The position numbers were made by a program, and so were the translations under genes. This document shows, one piece after another, positions 18,806-29,293 of a stretch of DNA of 43,109 nucleotides. The first letter of the stretch is position 1, and each line of letters starts with the position of its first letter. The stretch comes from Acrasis kona (Eukaryota; Heterolobosea; Eutetramitea; Acrasida; Acrasidae): NCBI GenBank assembly GCA_026419775.2, contig JAOPGA020000795.1, positions 1 through 43,109 on the forward strand. Reading direction: 5' to 3'. Below the pieces are notes generated by a model that did no database searches, was not told the DNA's origin, and saw nothing but the letters and a program-made list of their open reading frames with translations.

Positions 18806-21157
18806 TTAATCATCATCATAGTCATATTCCGCCTGCACGTCATCATCAATCATACGTTTTGATTTATGAACCACTTCATCCAAAGAAAAACTCACATGCG
18901 GTCCTTTTGACATGGACGCCCTTGGTTGGAAATTAGTAGACGACGTGGCCGGCCTCTTTACATTATTCATAATGATGGCTTCTTCTCTAGCAGTTTCATT
19001 CGATGCAAGGAACAATGTGCAAAGTAGACGCTCTCCTGACGATTCGCTCGGCTCAATGGTTTCCTCTTCCTCCTCATTATCGTCGCCTTCGTCTTCATCA
19101 TATTCTTCTTGAACCTCATCCATCTCATCCTTGTCTGGTCTCAAAGAGTCACGAATGTCTCCTCCTTCAAATAAGATTTTTAGAACATGAGCGACTTGAT
19201 GGTTTAGTTCGTCATCTGGTCTCTCCGTCAACATGTCTTCCATGCCCAATTCCTGTGCTTTTTCTCTCATGAGTGGACTAGCATTCAGTATCGTATAAAG
19301 CGCGCCATGAACATATGTTCTGACTTGAGGGTTATCGTATTCTAGTAGATCCGAAAGTGTTGTTAAAATGAGATTATGATTAGCTTCGTACTTTGCCTGT
19401 CATTGTTAATTTTGGTTTTGAATGTTTGGTCTTACCCTTGCACCCCGTCCCAAGCATAAATTCATCAGAAGAGCAGTTCCGTACTCTGCACTATAGTCTC
19501 CACATTTTTCAGCTCCATTTCGTAATATTTTACACATGGTTTCTATACCGTTGAGTTCTATGAATTTACTAAAAGAGTTGGAGAGCTAAAAGCAAAGAAA
19601 CATACGGTTGTGCTGATCTTCTTATGCTAATCTTTTGTAGTGTGCCAATAATGTTCTGTCTGGATAATGTATCTGATGGTTCTTTTGTTAAATGTGTCAT
19701 CAGGTCGTTGATGGGGAAGCTGTCATTTCCTTTTGATCTTTTTAGGCAGGAAAGTAGATATTGTATTCCTATGGATTCTGAAGCAAATGCGTTCAAGATC
19801 CTTAAAGTGTACTCTATAACAAGAGGCTCCCTATCGCTTAGTAGCGATTTTAATACAACTTTATCACCACTTTGTAGTCCAAATAAATCTCCACTAATAA
19901 ATGATTGAAGTACCATCCTACTGGCTTGTCTTGGTTTGGTTTTGTTTAATCTCTTTTTAGCGTTTTAGAATTTAAAATCATTTAAAGACGTACCCATCTT
20001 AGAGCTTGTAGAATGTAAGGTATTTGATCTCTATCGCCGCTTGAGAATGATTTTCTTATTTTTTGGTAATCTAAGGCTGCATAAAGAGATGCTTTGCTCA
20101 ATGACATGCTACTGGATAGATTATCATTAATACTCGCAGGCTTGAATTAAGTTAGACCCTCGATTAATCTGAGACTTACTGTAAGATTTAGTTGCGAAAA
20201 GTTAAGAGAGTCAAGTTTCTCCTTTGCACATCTCAAAAATTCAATGTTCAACTAACATGTAAGATAGTGATTGGATCTTAACGTACCCTTTTTCCTTTCA
20301 TTACACCACCAAGTGCTCTAATCAAATCTTCGCTTACGTAGTGTAGCTCTTTATACCTTTCCTCCAAATGTTTAAGGTTACCATTTTGTTCATTCTTTCC
20401 TCTCTCCGTTTTTTCTATAGAAATTGAAGAAGATAATGTATTTGGCTTTGGATCATTTTTGAGTAGGGAATGTAATGCGGGTGCCTGTTGCGGTCTGACG
20501 AACGTTTGGTCCAGGTAATCTGAAATTTGAGAGAACAAATCCTCCTTCCATGGTTTCTATTTATAAGTTGACGGTTTCAATAAACTGTCTTACTTGAAAA
20601 ATTGTAGCAAATGAAGGGTGTGTCGAAGGCTCAGGTATATAAGGGAGCGCGTAGAAAGGTAACAGGTCTGGTGATCTTATAAGGTTGCCTTTCCTATCAA
20701 TGTAGTTTTTAAATTCTTCAATGTTCTTTTTGTGCGCTTTCATGTCCCTAGAACCCTCTCTTAAAGCTATTGTAGCTGCATATAGTCTTGCAAAAAATTC
20801 CAATCGTATCGTATCATCGTCTGAGGTTCTCAGCTTGGCACCAACGTATTTCTCCCACATGGAGAAGAAGCTCGCCATGTTTCCATGCTCAAGACTACTC
20901 ATCATTTCTTCTTTATTATGTTGTATTTGAGATGCCGAAAGAGGTCTCGTTTTTTGATCTGGTATGGATAGAGAGGCAGTTCCAGGTCTTTCATTCAACA
21001 ATCTTTTTAATTCTTGCTCAAAAGAACGGACCGTATCTACTAGTCCATGATAGCTCAAGTACTCAAATACAAGTCCGTTCAGTTCTTGAAACTTTTTAGA
21101 CTCGTCGTTTTTCATTTCATCATAAAAAAAATCGAGCTGTTTGTTGCTCAACCGCAT
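18806..21157 (-). CDS. ARMC9: ARMC9 homologue (LisH, coiled coil, armadillo repeats), 7 exons
   Basis: Exons are 21157-20594, 20556-20287, 20251-20180, 20140-19994, 19952-19606, 19568-19436 and 19396-18806; introns are 35-41 nt; the product has 707 residues. A LisH motif lies at residues 24-56. Characteristic ARMC9 stretches follow in order: LLPFYALPYIPEPSTHPSF, YILQALRWRL, VIEYTLRILNAFAS, EYGTALLMNLCLGRG, VHGALYTILNASP and AQELGMEDML, then a long acidic tail. In animals ARMC9 acts at the ciliary base and tip with TOGARAM1, controls cilium stability, and is mutated in Joubert syndrome. Its presence fits an organism that can build flagella. The gene is head to head with a WD40/coiled-coil gene. 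A second ATG at residue 15 could also be the start. Confidence 0.92.
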
Positions 21158-21166
21158 AGAGGCGCA

Positions 21167-24100
21167 ATGAATGACACCTCTACCAGCGATCCAATACTAT
21201 GCATGGATATGGTTTGCGGTAACTATAGCCAAAAACTAACTCCAAGAAGAAGACAGAATGACTCGCAGAGTTTTATTGTGTCTGTTTGGTGTGGTCACTC
21301 TAACGGAAAGATTTCAGTACGGGATTGGAAAAGTGGATGCGTATTGCATATGATTATAACACCGTTGTCAGAGGATGTGACCGAACAAGGAGAAAGTTTT
21401 AGACACAGTTTGGAAGACGAGGAGCAGATGACAAGCATTTTGCACGTTCCTGATAGAGGTCATGTATGGATAACAACAAATCTGGGTAGAATTTTTGTGA
21501 TAGATGTGATGGTAATTCTGTTACTACTTATGATTTAACATAATCCAGACGAGAGAATTATTCAAAGAATTAAGATATCACAAATCTAGAATCAATGCAC
21601 TTGTTTTGGATGGGGATGTAATTTATACTGCATCGGAAGACAAATCTATCGCTTGTTGGAGTGTGGATAAGTTCAGGTTAGAAAAGATTATAACAGGTCA
21701 CCTCAGTGGTGTAAATTGCCTTTGTGTATACAGACATGAAGATAGTACCATACTAGCTTCAGGATCTTCAGATTCTACCGTGCGATTATGGGACGTTAGG
21801 GTTAGTCCATAATTTTTTAGAAATTAACATCAATTAAGAGCGACAGATGCATTTCCGTGCTTACTCACAAACATTCAGCAACAAAACATCCTATAAATAT
21901 AGTAGATGTTACAGTGACGCACGATCACGTATGGTGCGCCTGCGATGATTCCATGTTATATGTTTGGCATAAGCAAACTAACCAACAACACCAGCCCTAT
22001 AGGCAGCTCTCATCTCATACATCTCGCGTCAACCGAATCTGTAACATGAATAACGAATTATGGTCCTCAAGCGACGATGGCACCATATGTATATGGAACG
22101 CCCGTACATGTGCTCTAATGGATCATTTTCCATCATCGCATCGACATCCAATAAATCACATCAACGTCATAGCAAAGGCATCAAGCTATCGCATATGGAC
22201 GGCAGATGATACCAGTGTGAGAATGTGGCAGCACAGTTCTTGTTTTGATTTTGGTAACGACCATGTTTTGCGAGATGACCACCACAGGTTGAAATTGCCA
22301 ATCAATAGTATATTCATCAACACTGCGAAGGAAGTATGTGATGGCGACCCTGAGGAAGCATTAGAATTATTGGACATGGAGTTAAACCATTACAAAGACG
22401 AATTGGACCATTATAAAAAAACATGTGAAACACTCACCCAAGAAAACAACTCACATCAGGTCAATATTGAAAAATTAACAAAACAACATGATATAATCTG
22501 TGCTTTGCTCAAACAGCAACAAGAACAACAACTTCAAAAGGAGGACCAGTCATCACTTGAACTAAAAGCATTAAAAGATCGCAATGCACAACTAGAGAAG
22601 GAGCTAAGCGAAATAAACCAAAAAAAACTAAACTCCACAATGATCGATAGTAACGTGGATCAACTCCAACATCAACTCCAACAATTAATTCAAGAAAATG
22701 AATCACTCATGATGCAGTCAAATCAATTAAAACAAGATTACATCACATTAGAACAAACCAACAATCAAAACTTATCCACCACAAAAGATTTAACAATTGA
22801 ACTACAAGCTACAAAATCACAACATTCACAATCCCATCAAAATCACATACAAGAACAATACGCACTCACCAATCAAATCCATGAATTACGATTAAAAAAT
22901 AACGAAAATGATTCAATCATCAAACAAAACAATTCAATCATTTCAGAACTAAACAAACAATTATCAATTCAAGAATCAAATCAAAATCATTTACATGAAG
23001 AATTAAAAACGAAAAAATGCAATTCAACGACAAGTCAATTCATTTCAACAATGAAAGATCAAATCTCTCATCCAAAATCAAATCCCTCCAAAATGAATTA
23101 TCAAATCTAAAAGAATTACACGAAGACTTGATTCAAGATTATAACATTAAACAACAAGCGTTGAACAACAAGGAACAAGAAGCATCGTCACTCAGAGCAT
23201 CGAATGATGATTGGAGTTCATTGTGTGAAGAAGCAAGTCGTGCACTGGACCAAAGAGATTTGGACATTTCAAAATTGAACAATCAAATCGAACAATTGAA
23301 AGAGAATTTACACGATGAGCAATTATTGATTGATTATGAAAATTTGAAATTACAAATGGACCAAATCATTCAAGAAAAGAATAATGTAAAGACAAGTGAT
23401 GATGAGCAAGAAATCAAGAGCCAACAAATTTTGATTAGTTTTAATAAAATTTATAAAATTTTACAAGAGTACAAACAAGATGATGATGTAAATAAAGATT
23501 GTGTAAAGACTTTAGTGTTGGTGTCTAGACTTTCAAAAGAATTGTCCAAACATGAATTATCACCGTTGAATGTTGGTGATGATGTAGAAATCTTGTCCGT
23601 TGATTTGTTGTCGTCTCCAAATACTAGTAATACTTCACTTGTTCAAGAAGGTAATGAACAAGAAGTTTACCTGAGGAGCGAATTACAGGAGCGAAATCAA
23701 TTGCTGGAGAGTTTGAGAAGAGAGTTGAAAATGTGTTATAAGCATATTGATGGTGTTTCTTATATCCTAAGGCATCAATGTGAAGAAATAAAAAAGAATA
23801 CCGATAATGTTACATCAATAAAAGATCAAGAGTTGTACTCCATAGAAGAGTGGGTGTTGGTTAATGAGATACAACGGGATATTAAGAATAGCAGGCAAGT
23901 TGTTGATGCAGAGAATAAAGTGAGGTTTAGTGATGCTGATTTGCAGGATCAACCAATGACTGCGAGTGATGATGGTGTGTCTAGAAAGAAGTTTTGTAAT
24001 TTAAATTTGTGTGTTTCCGAGGCTTGTTTAATTTTAATAAATTTGAAGAAGGCCAACAATATTTTGGGGTCCAAGTTGAATGATATTACTATTGTGCAAA

Positions 24101-24900
24101 ATGATGTTCATCTTGTGAGCGAATCAAATCCATCAGTTGGTGTCAACAATGATGCATCTGTAGAGTTGTTCAAGTTGAACCAATTGATTGAGAAACTTGA
24201 ACCCACCATGAAAGACTCATCACCAGCTTTGACACCTCGCAAGAAGGTCATACCAGAAATACCGACTCCCCAAAAGAATTTGAGATTTGGAAAAATTCAC
24301 GTCACAGGATTAAAACTAACCTATACCAACAAAGAAACTGCTCCCTCTGTATCAAAAGAATCTTTGACTCTTTCTGAAGCTGTAAATAAATTATACATTT
24401 TGATTGAAAAGGTTTTGGAGGAGAGAAGAGACCGCAAGTCCACTAATCAAGATCAATTATTAAGAATGGAGAAGGAACTAAGAGACAAGGAACAACACAT
24501 TATCATGTTATGCAAAACACAAGAATCCTTGGAATCAACAATCAAGACTCTTCGGAACAAACAAAAGCAAGATGTATTATTAACTCCCCGAAGTACTGCC
24601 AGCAACACAAGTCACCTCTCAGAACCAGTCAACAACCAATCAACCAGCAATGCACTGCTCAAGCAATACGTTCATGAATTGTCCACAAAGATGCAAGAAA
24701 AGCAACAGGAATTGGATCACATGGAAAAAGATGTTACATTGTGGAAATCAACCCTCACACAAGAACTACATTCCCTCTTCTCCCACATTCAAGTTCATAT
24801 TGTACAGGTACCAGAAGAGATGATCAATGTAATGGAAATGTTGAATAAAACTTTAAACTTTTTTTATTTTTTCTTGATATACACTTCCCTTAATGCATAA
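21167..24900 (+). CDS. WD40 repeat and long coiled-coil protein, 3 exons, with an apparent -1 frame break
   Basis: Exons are 21167-21511, 21549-21800 and 21839-24900, with introns of 37 and 38 nt. WD40 repeats occupy about residues 25-360, for example LASGSSDSTVRLWDVR and WSSSDDGTICIWNAR. A Gln/Asn/Lys-rich coiled coil fills the rest. At 23012-23017 a run of six A marks a switch to the -1 frame. The coiled-coil pattern continues smoothly there (from ELKTKK to MQFNDKSIHFNN), and the old frame stops at 23110. Joined, the protein has about 1219 residues. Either one A is missing from the sequence, or the ribosome slips. The head-to-head partner is ARMC9, which suggests a centrosome or flagellum role, but the exact family is not recognised. 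Its last 37 bp overlap the 3' end of squalene synthase. Confidence 0.75.
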
Positions 24901-26258
24901 GAAACAGCAGCAATCAAAAGAATGGGCATAAACAGTCTACTTGCGTTGTTGGTGTTGCTGCGAACTGTTGTGCTCTTGCTTGTCAAATTCTTTATTCTGT
25001 TCAAAATCAGTTGCAAGTCTCTTTTCACCTGAGGTGTGCACCTTGCGCCTCCGTCTAATTTGCGTTGTATGTCGTGTGCGAATTCATTGAACGCGCATTC
25101 TAGATCAGAAATGTTGTTCACGCTCAAGATCAACTTGCAGCTCAAACCCTTGCGGATCTTTACCATCTTGTTGAACGTTTGTTGATTGTCGAAAATTTCA
25201 GCAAAAGTAGCAAAGGCCATGACTTGTGGAATGGCACAGAATCTGAACAACTTGTCGTCCTTGATCATCTTCATGTATTGTAAGACGCTTGGTACTAATT
25301 GTAACGCATCCACAATCAAGTGGTTGAGGCACATGACACCCTCTACTTGATGCTTATCAAAGTCATAAATGTTTCCTTCGGGTGCATACTGGGACCAAAC
25401 CTCCTTGGGCCAGAATACGCGTAAAGGTCTCCCTAATCTCCTCTCTAGTGTGACGTCCTCAAAGTAATCTCTTGTGATGTTTGTCTTTTGTAAGAATAGA
25501 CCCATGTGGTTGCTGAGCGTATTGTCACTTCCGTCGTCACCCATCAGTGCTTGTTTCTCACCATAAGCGATAAATAGCCTAGACAACCCGACGCCGGCCA
25601 AACCAGCCACATAGTGGCAGTAGAGATTGTAGTCCTCCACGGAGTTGACATCCTTGTTCAAAAAGTCTGCCATACCAGCTCCCATCCTTCTTGTAATGTC
25701 CCTGATGACTTGTTTATGTGGTGGGGGCATCTTTGAAAAAACTCTCAACACCCTGTCAAAGTTGCGACACAATTCCACATCACTTTCTTTTTGTCCACCT
25801 GTGTAAGTGCGTTAATATGTATAATTGTGTTGTGTACACTTACAGTCCTGTACTGTGAATGAGGAATCATCTAAATGTGTATAAAAGGAGATTAAAGCGG
25901 GTGCCTTTTTGTATTCGGGGTATAGTGTATCGTCTTCAATTGTATCAAGGGCACGTAGTACCAAATAAAAGACACAAACCTAAAAGCTTAGACGTGTTCA
26001 CATTCAATGGTAAGACTTACGGAGTTACGCAATTGCTCGGGAAGCTCCTGAATCACAAGCGTAAAGCTTCTGCTGGTCTTTGCTAGAATTTCGTAGCAGT
26101 ATGCAAGGTCTGTGTTGTTCTCTACTACTATGTGGCTTCTTTTTGGTGGAAAAAACTTCATTCTTATCATGCTCGATAATTCATCGAAGGAATTAAACTA
26201 ACAACGCCATCAACATTTATGCATTCAAATAAAAACAAACCTGAGACAAGATAGTCAT
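24864..26258 (-). CDS. Squalene synthase, 4 exons
   Basis: Exons are 26258-26241, 26197-26021, 25979-25844 and 25798-24864, with introns of 43, 41 and 45 nt. The product has 421 residues, against 417 in human FDFT1. It condenses two farnesyl diphosphates to squalene with NADPH, the first committed step to sterols, at the ER membrane. Both Mg-binding aspartate motifs are present: LDTIEDD (about residues 76-82) and TRDYFED. So are YCHYVAGLAGVGLSRLF, PQVMAFATFAEIFDNQ and KIRKGLSCKLI. A C-terminal anchor (LFMPILLIAAVSYAL) precedes a KKK end. The 6-codon first exon (MTILSQ) gives an N terminus that lines up well with the animal enzyme. The gene lies 90 bp after the stop of the upstream gene on the same strand; see the finding on a possible spliced fusion. 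Confidence 0.95.
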
Positions 26259-26347
26259 TTCCTGCTCTGTGTTTTCAGAATGACTTTTACAATCTGTATT
26301 TTTTCTACTTTAGTACAATTTTATTATTTGAGAAACAATCTCAAAAC

Positions 26348-27127
26348 TCACCTGTTCGATTCAGAATATTCAAGCAGCATATCTGAATATTTGTCGTGTT
26401 GACCGTCAAAGCCTGTTACTTTGGAAACACCGACAAGTTGAACACCATATTTCCTGACCTCGGGAGTGGCGAACTTGGCAAAGTATTGGAGGCGGTTTCT
26501 TGACGTTCGATCCAGTTGGAGCATGTGCTCCTTGAAACTTGGCATCAACCATTCTGTGCGAAATACGTTAGGACGGTCATTGTCATGGAACTCTGCCATT
26601 TTCATGTTTGCACCTGCTACAAATTCGTACAAATGTTCTCTCGGTGTTTCCATCTCAAACCACGCCCTGTTTAGTAGAATTCTAATATATGGAATGCCCA
26701 TCCATACAGCTCTTGAAACCCCGTATAAACAATCATTTTTATCAGTCCTTCTAGACCCATAATCGTATACGTAACATGTTTTACCAATTGCAAGATTCAT
26801 CAATAAATTATCATCCAATTGGTCTATAAGCCTTTTAAAATGACCTTGCTCGAGGTGGGTGCTTTGGATTCGTATGAAATTAACTTGATGTGGTTTTATC
26901 GGAAGATGTTGTAGAACTTCGATACCGTTTGTGAGATTTACGAAATGCCTTTCTTTACTATCGCAAAGCTCCATTTCCTCTTGTGTTCTTGAATTCATCT
27001 TTTTTAAATGTTCGTCTAGCTTCACAAAATAAACAGTTCTTGGGTCAGGGTTGAATACTTTTGTGGAGTACAACCGCTTGATTGCCAAACTTCGCAACAT
27101 TGCAATGTTCCTGTGATAAAGTCTCAT
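26348..27127 (-). CDS. Hypothetical protein with mitochondrial-type presequence
   Basis: This frame gives 259 residues from ATG 27127; the same frame is open further upstream to 27205. The N terminus MRLYHRNIAMLRSLAIKRLY is basic and free of acidic residues, a good mitochondrial presequence. The mature part is rich in charged and aromatic residues, with stretches such as KTCYVYDYGSRRTDKNDC, VSRAVWMGIPYIRILLNRAW and REHLYEFVAGANMKMAEF. I do not recognise the family. The stop TGA lies inside a perfect donor sequence (AG|GTGAGT), so the apparent C terminus could also be an exon end. A later ATG (nine codons on, MLRSLAIK) is another possible start. Confidence 0.65.
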   Translation of the reverse strand: MRLYHRNIAMLRSLAIKRLYSTKVFNPDPRTVYFVKLDEHLKKMNSRTQEEMELCDSKERHFVNLTNGIEVLQHLPIKPHQVNFIRIQSTHLEQGHFKRLIDQLDDNLLMNLAIGKTCYVYDYGSRRTDKNDCLYGVSRAVWMGIPYIRILLNRAWFEMETPREHLYEFVAGANMKMAEFHDNDRPNVFRTEWLMPSFKEHMLQLDRTSRNRLQYFAKFATPEVRKYGVQLVGVSKVTGFDGQHDKYSDMLLEYSESNR

Positions 27128-27481
27128 GCTTTCGTTTTTTGTAACAGTCCGACACCCTTTATTCCTGTGTGTCTTATTTGGTGAAGCAAAACAAAACCAG
27201 AGCAATCGTTATCAACAATAAAGAGGATAAATAGCCGTGGATATCGTTCGTAACTACATTCAATTTTAAGCACAATCGGCGCATCAAAGCAACAACTACC
27301 CCAATTATCGTACGTTACATTTCAAACAATAGGCAATGTCTAAAAAAATCAACAGATGACCACAACCCGAAGAACAAGTTCATGTAAACTAATAATTATT
27401 AAACAAGGCCTATTTTTATTTGAAACGATTGTGAAGTGTCTATAGCCGTAATCTCATGTCCAAGCGTGAGCTTGAATGTAC

Positions 27482-28411
27482 TTAGTCCGCCTTATCGTGA
27501 GAAGCAATTGCAGCCGAACCTGTTAGGTTTGACCATTCAAAATCACGAATTACCTTCGAGAAGCATATTGGAGCCATAAACGCAGTTACCATGAACAAAG
27601 TTACTGGAAAGTACAAGAATACAAAATACTCAACATAATCAAGTTGCCTTCCCTTGAATCTAGGAATAATAAAAACTGAAATTGCAAAGGTCAACCACAT
27701 TGAAACAGCTTGTGCCCAACAAATGTACTTATAAATGTTAGACCAGAACTGTTCATTGTTGTACATTTTAAAAAAGCTCTTGAATGAAAATGGTTCAGAT
27801 TGTGTTGCTTTTTCTACTGTAACATTTTTAGATCTATACCATAAGATGATAATGTAGAAAACAACCTCTGAAATGTTTTCGGTTGTCATAAGTAACTTTT
27901 GGGTCAGGGGTGTGAACTTGTGGAAGCTATATAAACCCAACCATGGAATCTCGAAAAAGATTTCATTGTTGAAGAAAGGCCAGAACATGCGCACTCCCTT
28001 CATGTAACATGTGTCAAAAAGTGTATGCACTATCATGGATAATATGCAGCCAAAGTAAAATGGTGTGTTAATCTCAAAGCCAAACACTTGAATGGTTTCT
28101 CTCCGTTTGTAGTGATATTGGTACATTAAGAATAACAGTGCGGGAATAAGAATAAAAAAGCTGTGTGTTACGCTACGATGCATGTACTCCGCGACTTCTT
28201 CTATTCCTTCTGAACTAACACCGAAAAATAAATATAGGAATGATACAACGACTACCACAGCGGCTACATCAATATCTGGTAGGATGCTTCCTACAACAAG
28301 TCCTAGTTTCATATTCTTTTTGTTCTTCAATAATGTATCAGATGTGGGCATCATTCTGTCAGCGAATAGGGCCATCAAAAGGCCTATCAAAAAATGGATT
28401 CCTCCTGGCAT
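27482..28411 (-). CDS. YdjM-like (DUF457) membrane-bound metal-dependent hydrolase
   Basis: A 309-residue, single-exon membrane protein. The conserved His/Asp pattern of the YdjM/DUF457 family is visible: GGIHFLIGLLMAL at the start, GSILPDIDV (about residues 41-49), YMHRSVTHSFF (about 80-90) and MIVHTLFDT (about 125-133). These are the expected metal ligands lying at membrane helix ends. About five to seven hydrophobic helices follow the same plan. Bacterial members are putative phospholipid or related membrane hydrolases, and no activity is firmly known. The last part, from about residue 190, is longer than in the short bacterial proteins and has two extra helices. The product probably resides in an internal membrane. 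Confidence 0.75.
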   Translation of the reverse strand: MPGGIHFLIGLLMALFADRMMPTSDTLLKNKKNMKLGLVVGSILPDIDVAAVVVVVSFLYLFFGVSSEGIEEVAEYMHRSVTHSFFILIPALLFLMYQYHYKRRETIQVFGFEINTPFYFGCILSMIVHTLFDTCYMKGVRMFWPFFNNEIFFEIPWLGLYSFHKFTPLTQKLLMTTENISEVVFYIIILWYRSKNVTVEKATQSEPFSFKSFFKMYNNEQFWSNIYKYICWAQAVSMWLTFAISVFIIPRFKGRQLDYVEYFVFLYFPVTLFMVTAFMAPICFSKVIRDFEWSNLTGSAAIASHDKAD

Positions 28412-28614
28412 GTGTGTTATGAATTTGTTGTGTTTTTTTGGATGTGAAGCGCTGTGCTATCATTCCTTTTTATTTGCGGATTTTAAAATAAATTTTGAAA
28501 ATAGAACCCGCAATCGGATTTTAGGAACAATCTTCAAAGTTACATTGTTACAATGAAAAGTGGAGTTGGTCCTTAGAAGCACAATAATAATTATTTTCTT
28601 TCAAGATTATTTTA

Positions 28615-29188
28615 CTACTTCATAGTTTTGAGAATGTCACTTAACGCACAAAATATGTGAAGGGCATCATGCAGGGAGTCATAGTAAGTAGCATCCAACC
28701 AGTTATCATCACCAAAATCCAAGAATATTATCTCTGTTCTTATCTTTTGCATGAGATGTAGCTACCGTAAAAGTCTGATATTACCCAAATAGAAGGAATA
28801 TTGATCTCAATTCTCCTCTCTTCTCTGTTTGTTGAATTTTCTCAGTCATTAAACCAGCAAATATGTTGGTAATGCGCTATATATAATTCTTACTCCTCTA
28901 CTACAAAGTGATTTGATAAAATTCACGACCACAACCCTTGGTATGGTAGAGCCTCACCTCGTAAAATTTCGGTGTATCAAATTCGCTGTAGCTATGACTG
29001 TACCAATCCGAATCCATGTCATTCTTAAGATCGAAAAATGATGTAATTGTCGTTCCTATAGAAACGTGAAGAATCTTCTCTAATTAATGTAACTTAATAT
29101 CCCCTGTCTCACTCACTTGGGCGGTTCCTGTTTTAATAAACCTTCTTAAGTTAATTATTGAAGTAGTGTGAGCATCTATTCCTAACAT
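28615..29188 (-). CDS. Small hypothetical protein assembled from 4 short exons
   Basis: Four short open pieces join in frame through GT..AG introns: 29188-29117, 29077-28905, 28824-28785 and 28743-28615. The introns are 39, 80 and 41 nt and the product has 137 residues. The sequence is convincing across the joins: MLGIDAHTTSIINLRRFIKT, then KILHVSIGTTITSFFDL, YSEFDTPKFYEVRLYH, FYQITLEERRIEINIPSIW and RTEIIFLDFGDDNWLDATYY, ending in SDILKTMK. It looks like a small soluble alpha/beta protein. I do not recognise a family. The 80-nt intron is longer than usual here, so that junction is the weakest part. No single exon is long enough to be obvious. Confidence 0.6.
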
Positions 29189-29293
29189 TCTTTCTGATCG
29201 AGTAACAAACTAAACTCTTATTACAATCAAACCAGAGGGAATTAAATTCGCTCAACATGATTTGCATAGCCAACTCAAGAAAACACTTGAACC

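Noticed and set aside
19917-19993. Splicing ARMC9 exon 4 to an acceptor just before ATG 19916
   Set aside because: It breaks the frame. The acceptor at 19953 keeps it and restores the conserved LRWRL region.
21047-21166. Upstream extension of the WD40/coiled-coil frame
   Set aside because: It reads antisense to ARMC9 exon 1. The ATG at 21167 starts just before WD-like sequence.
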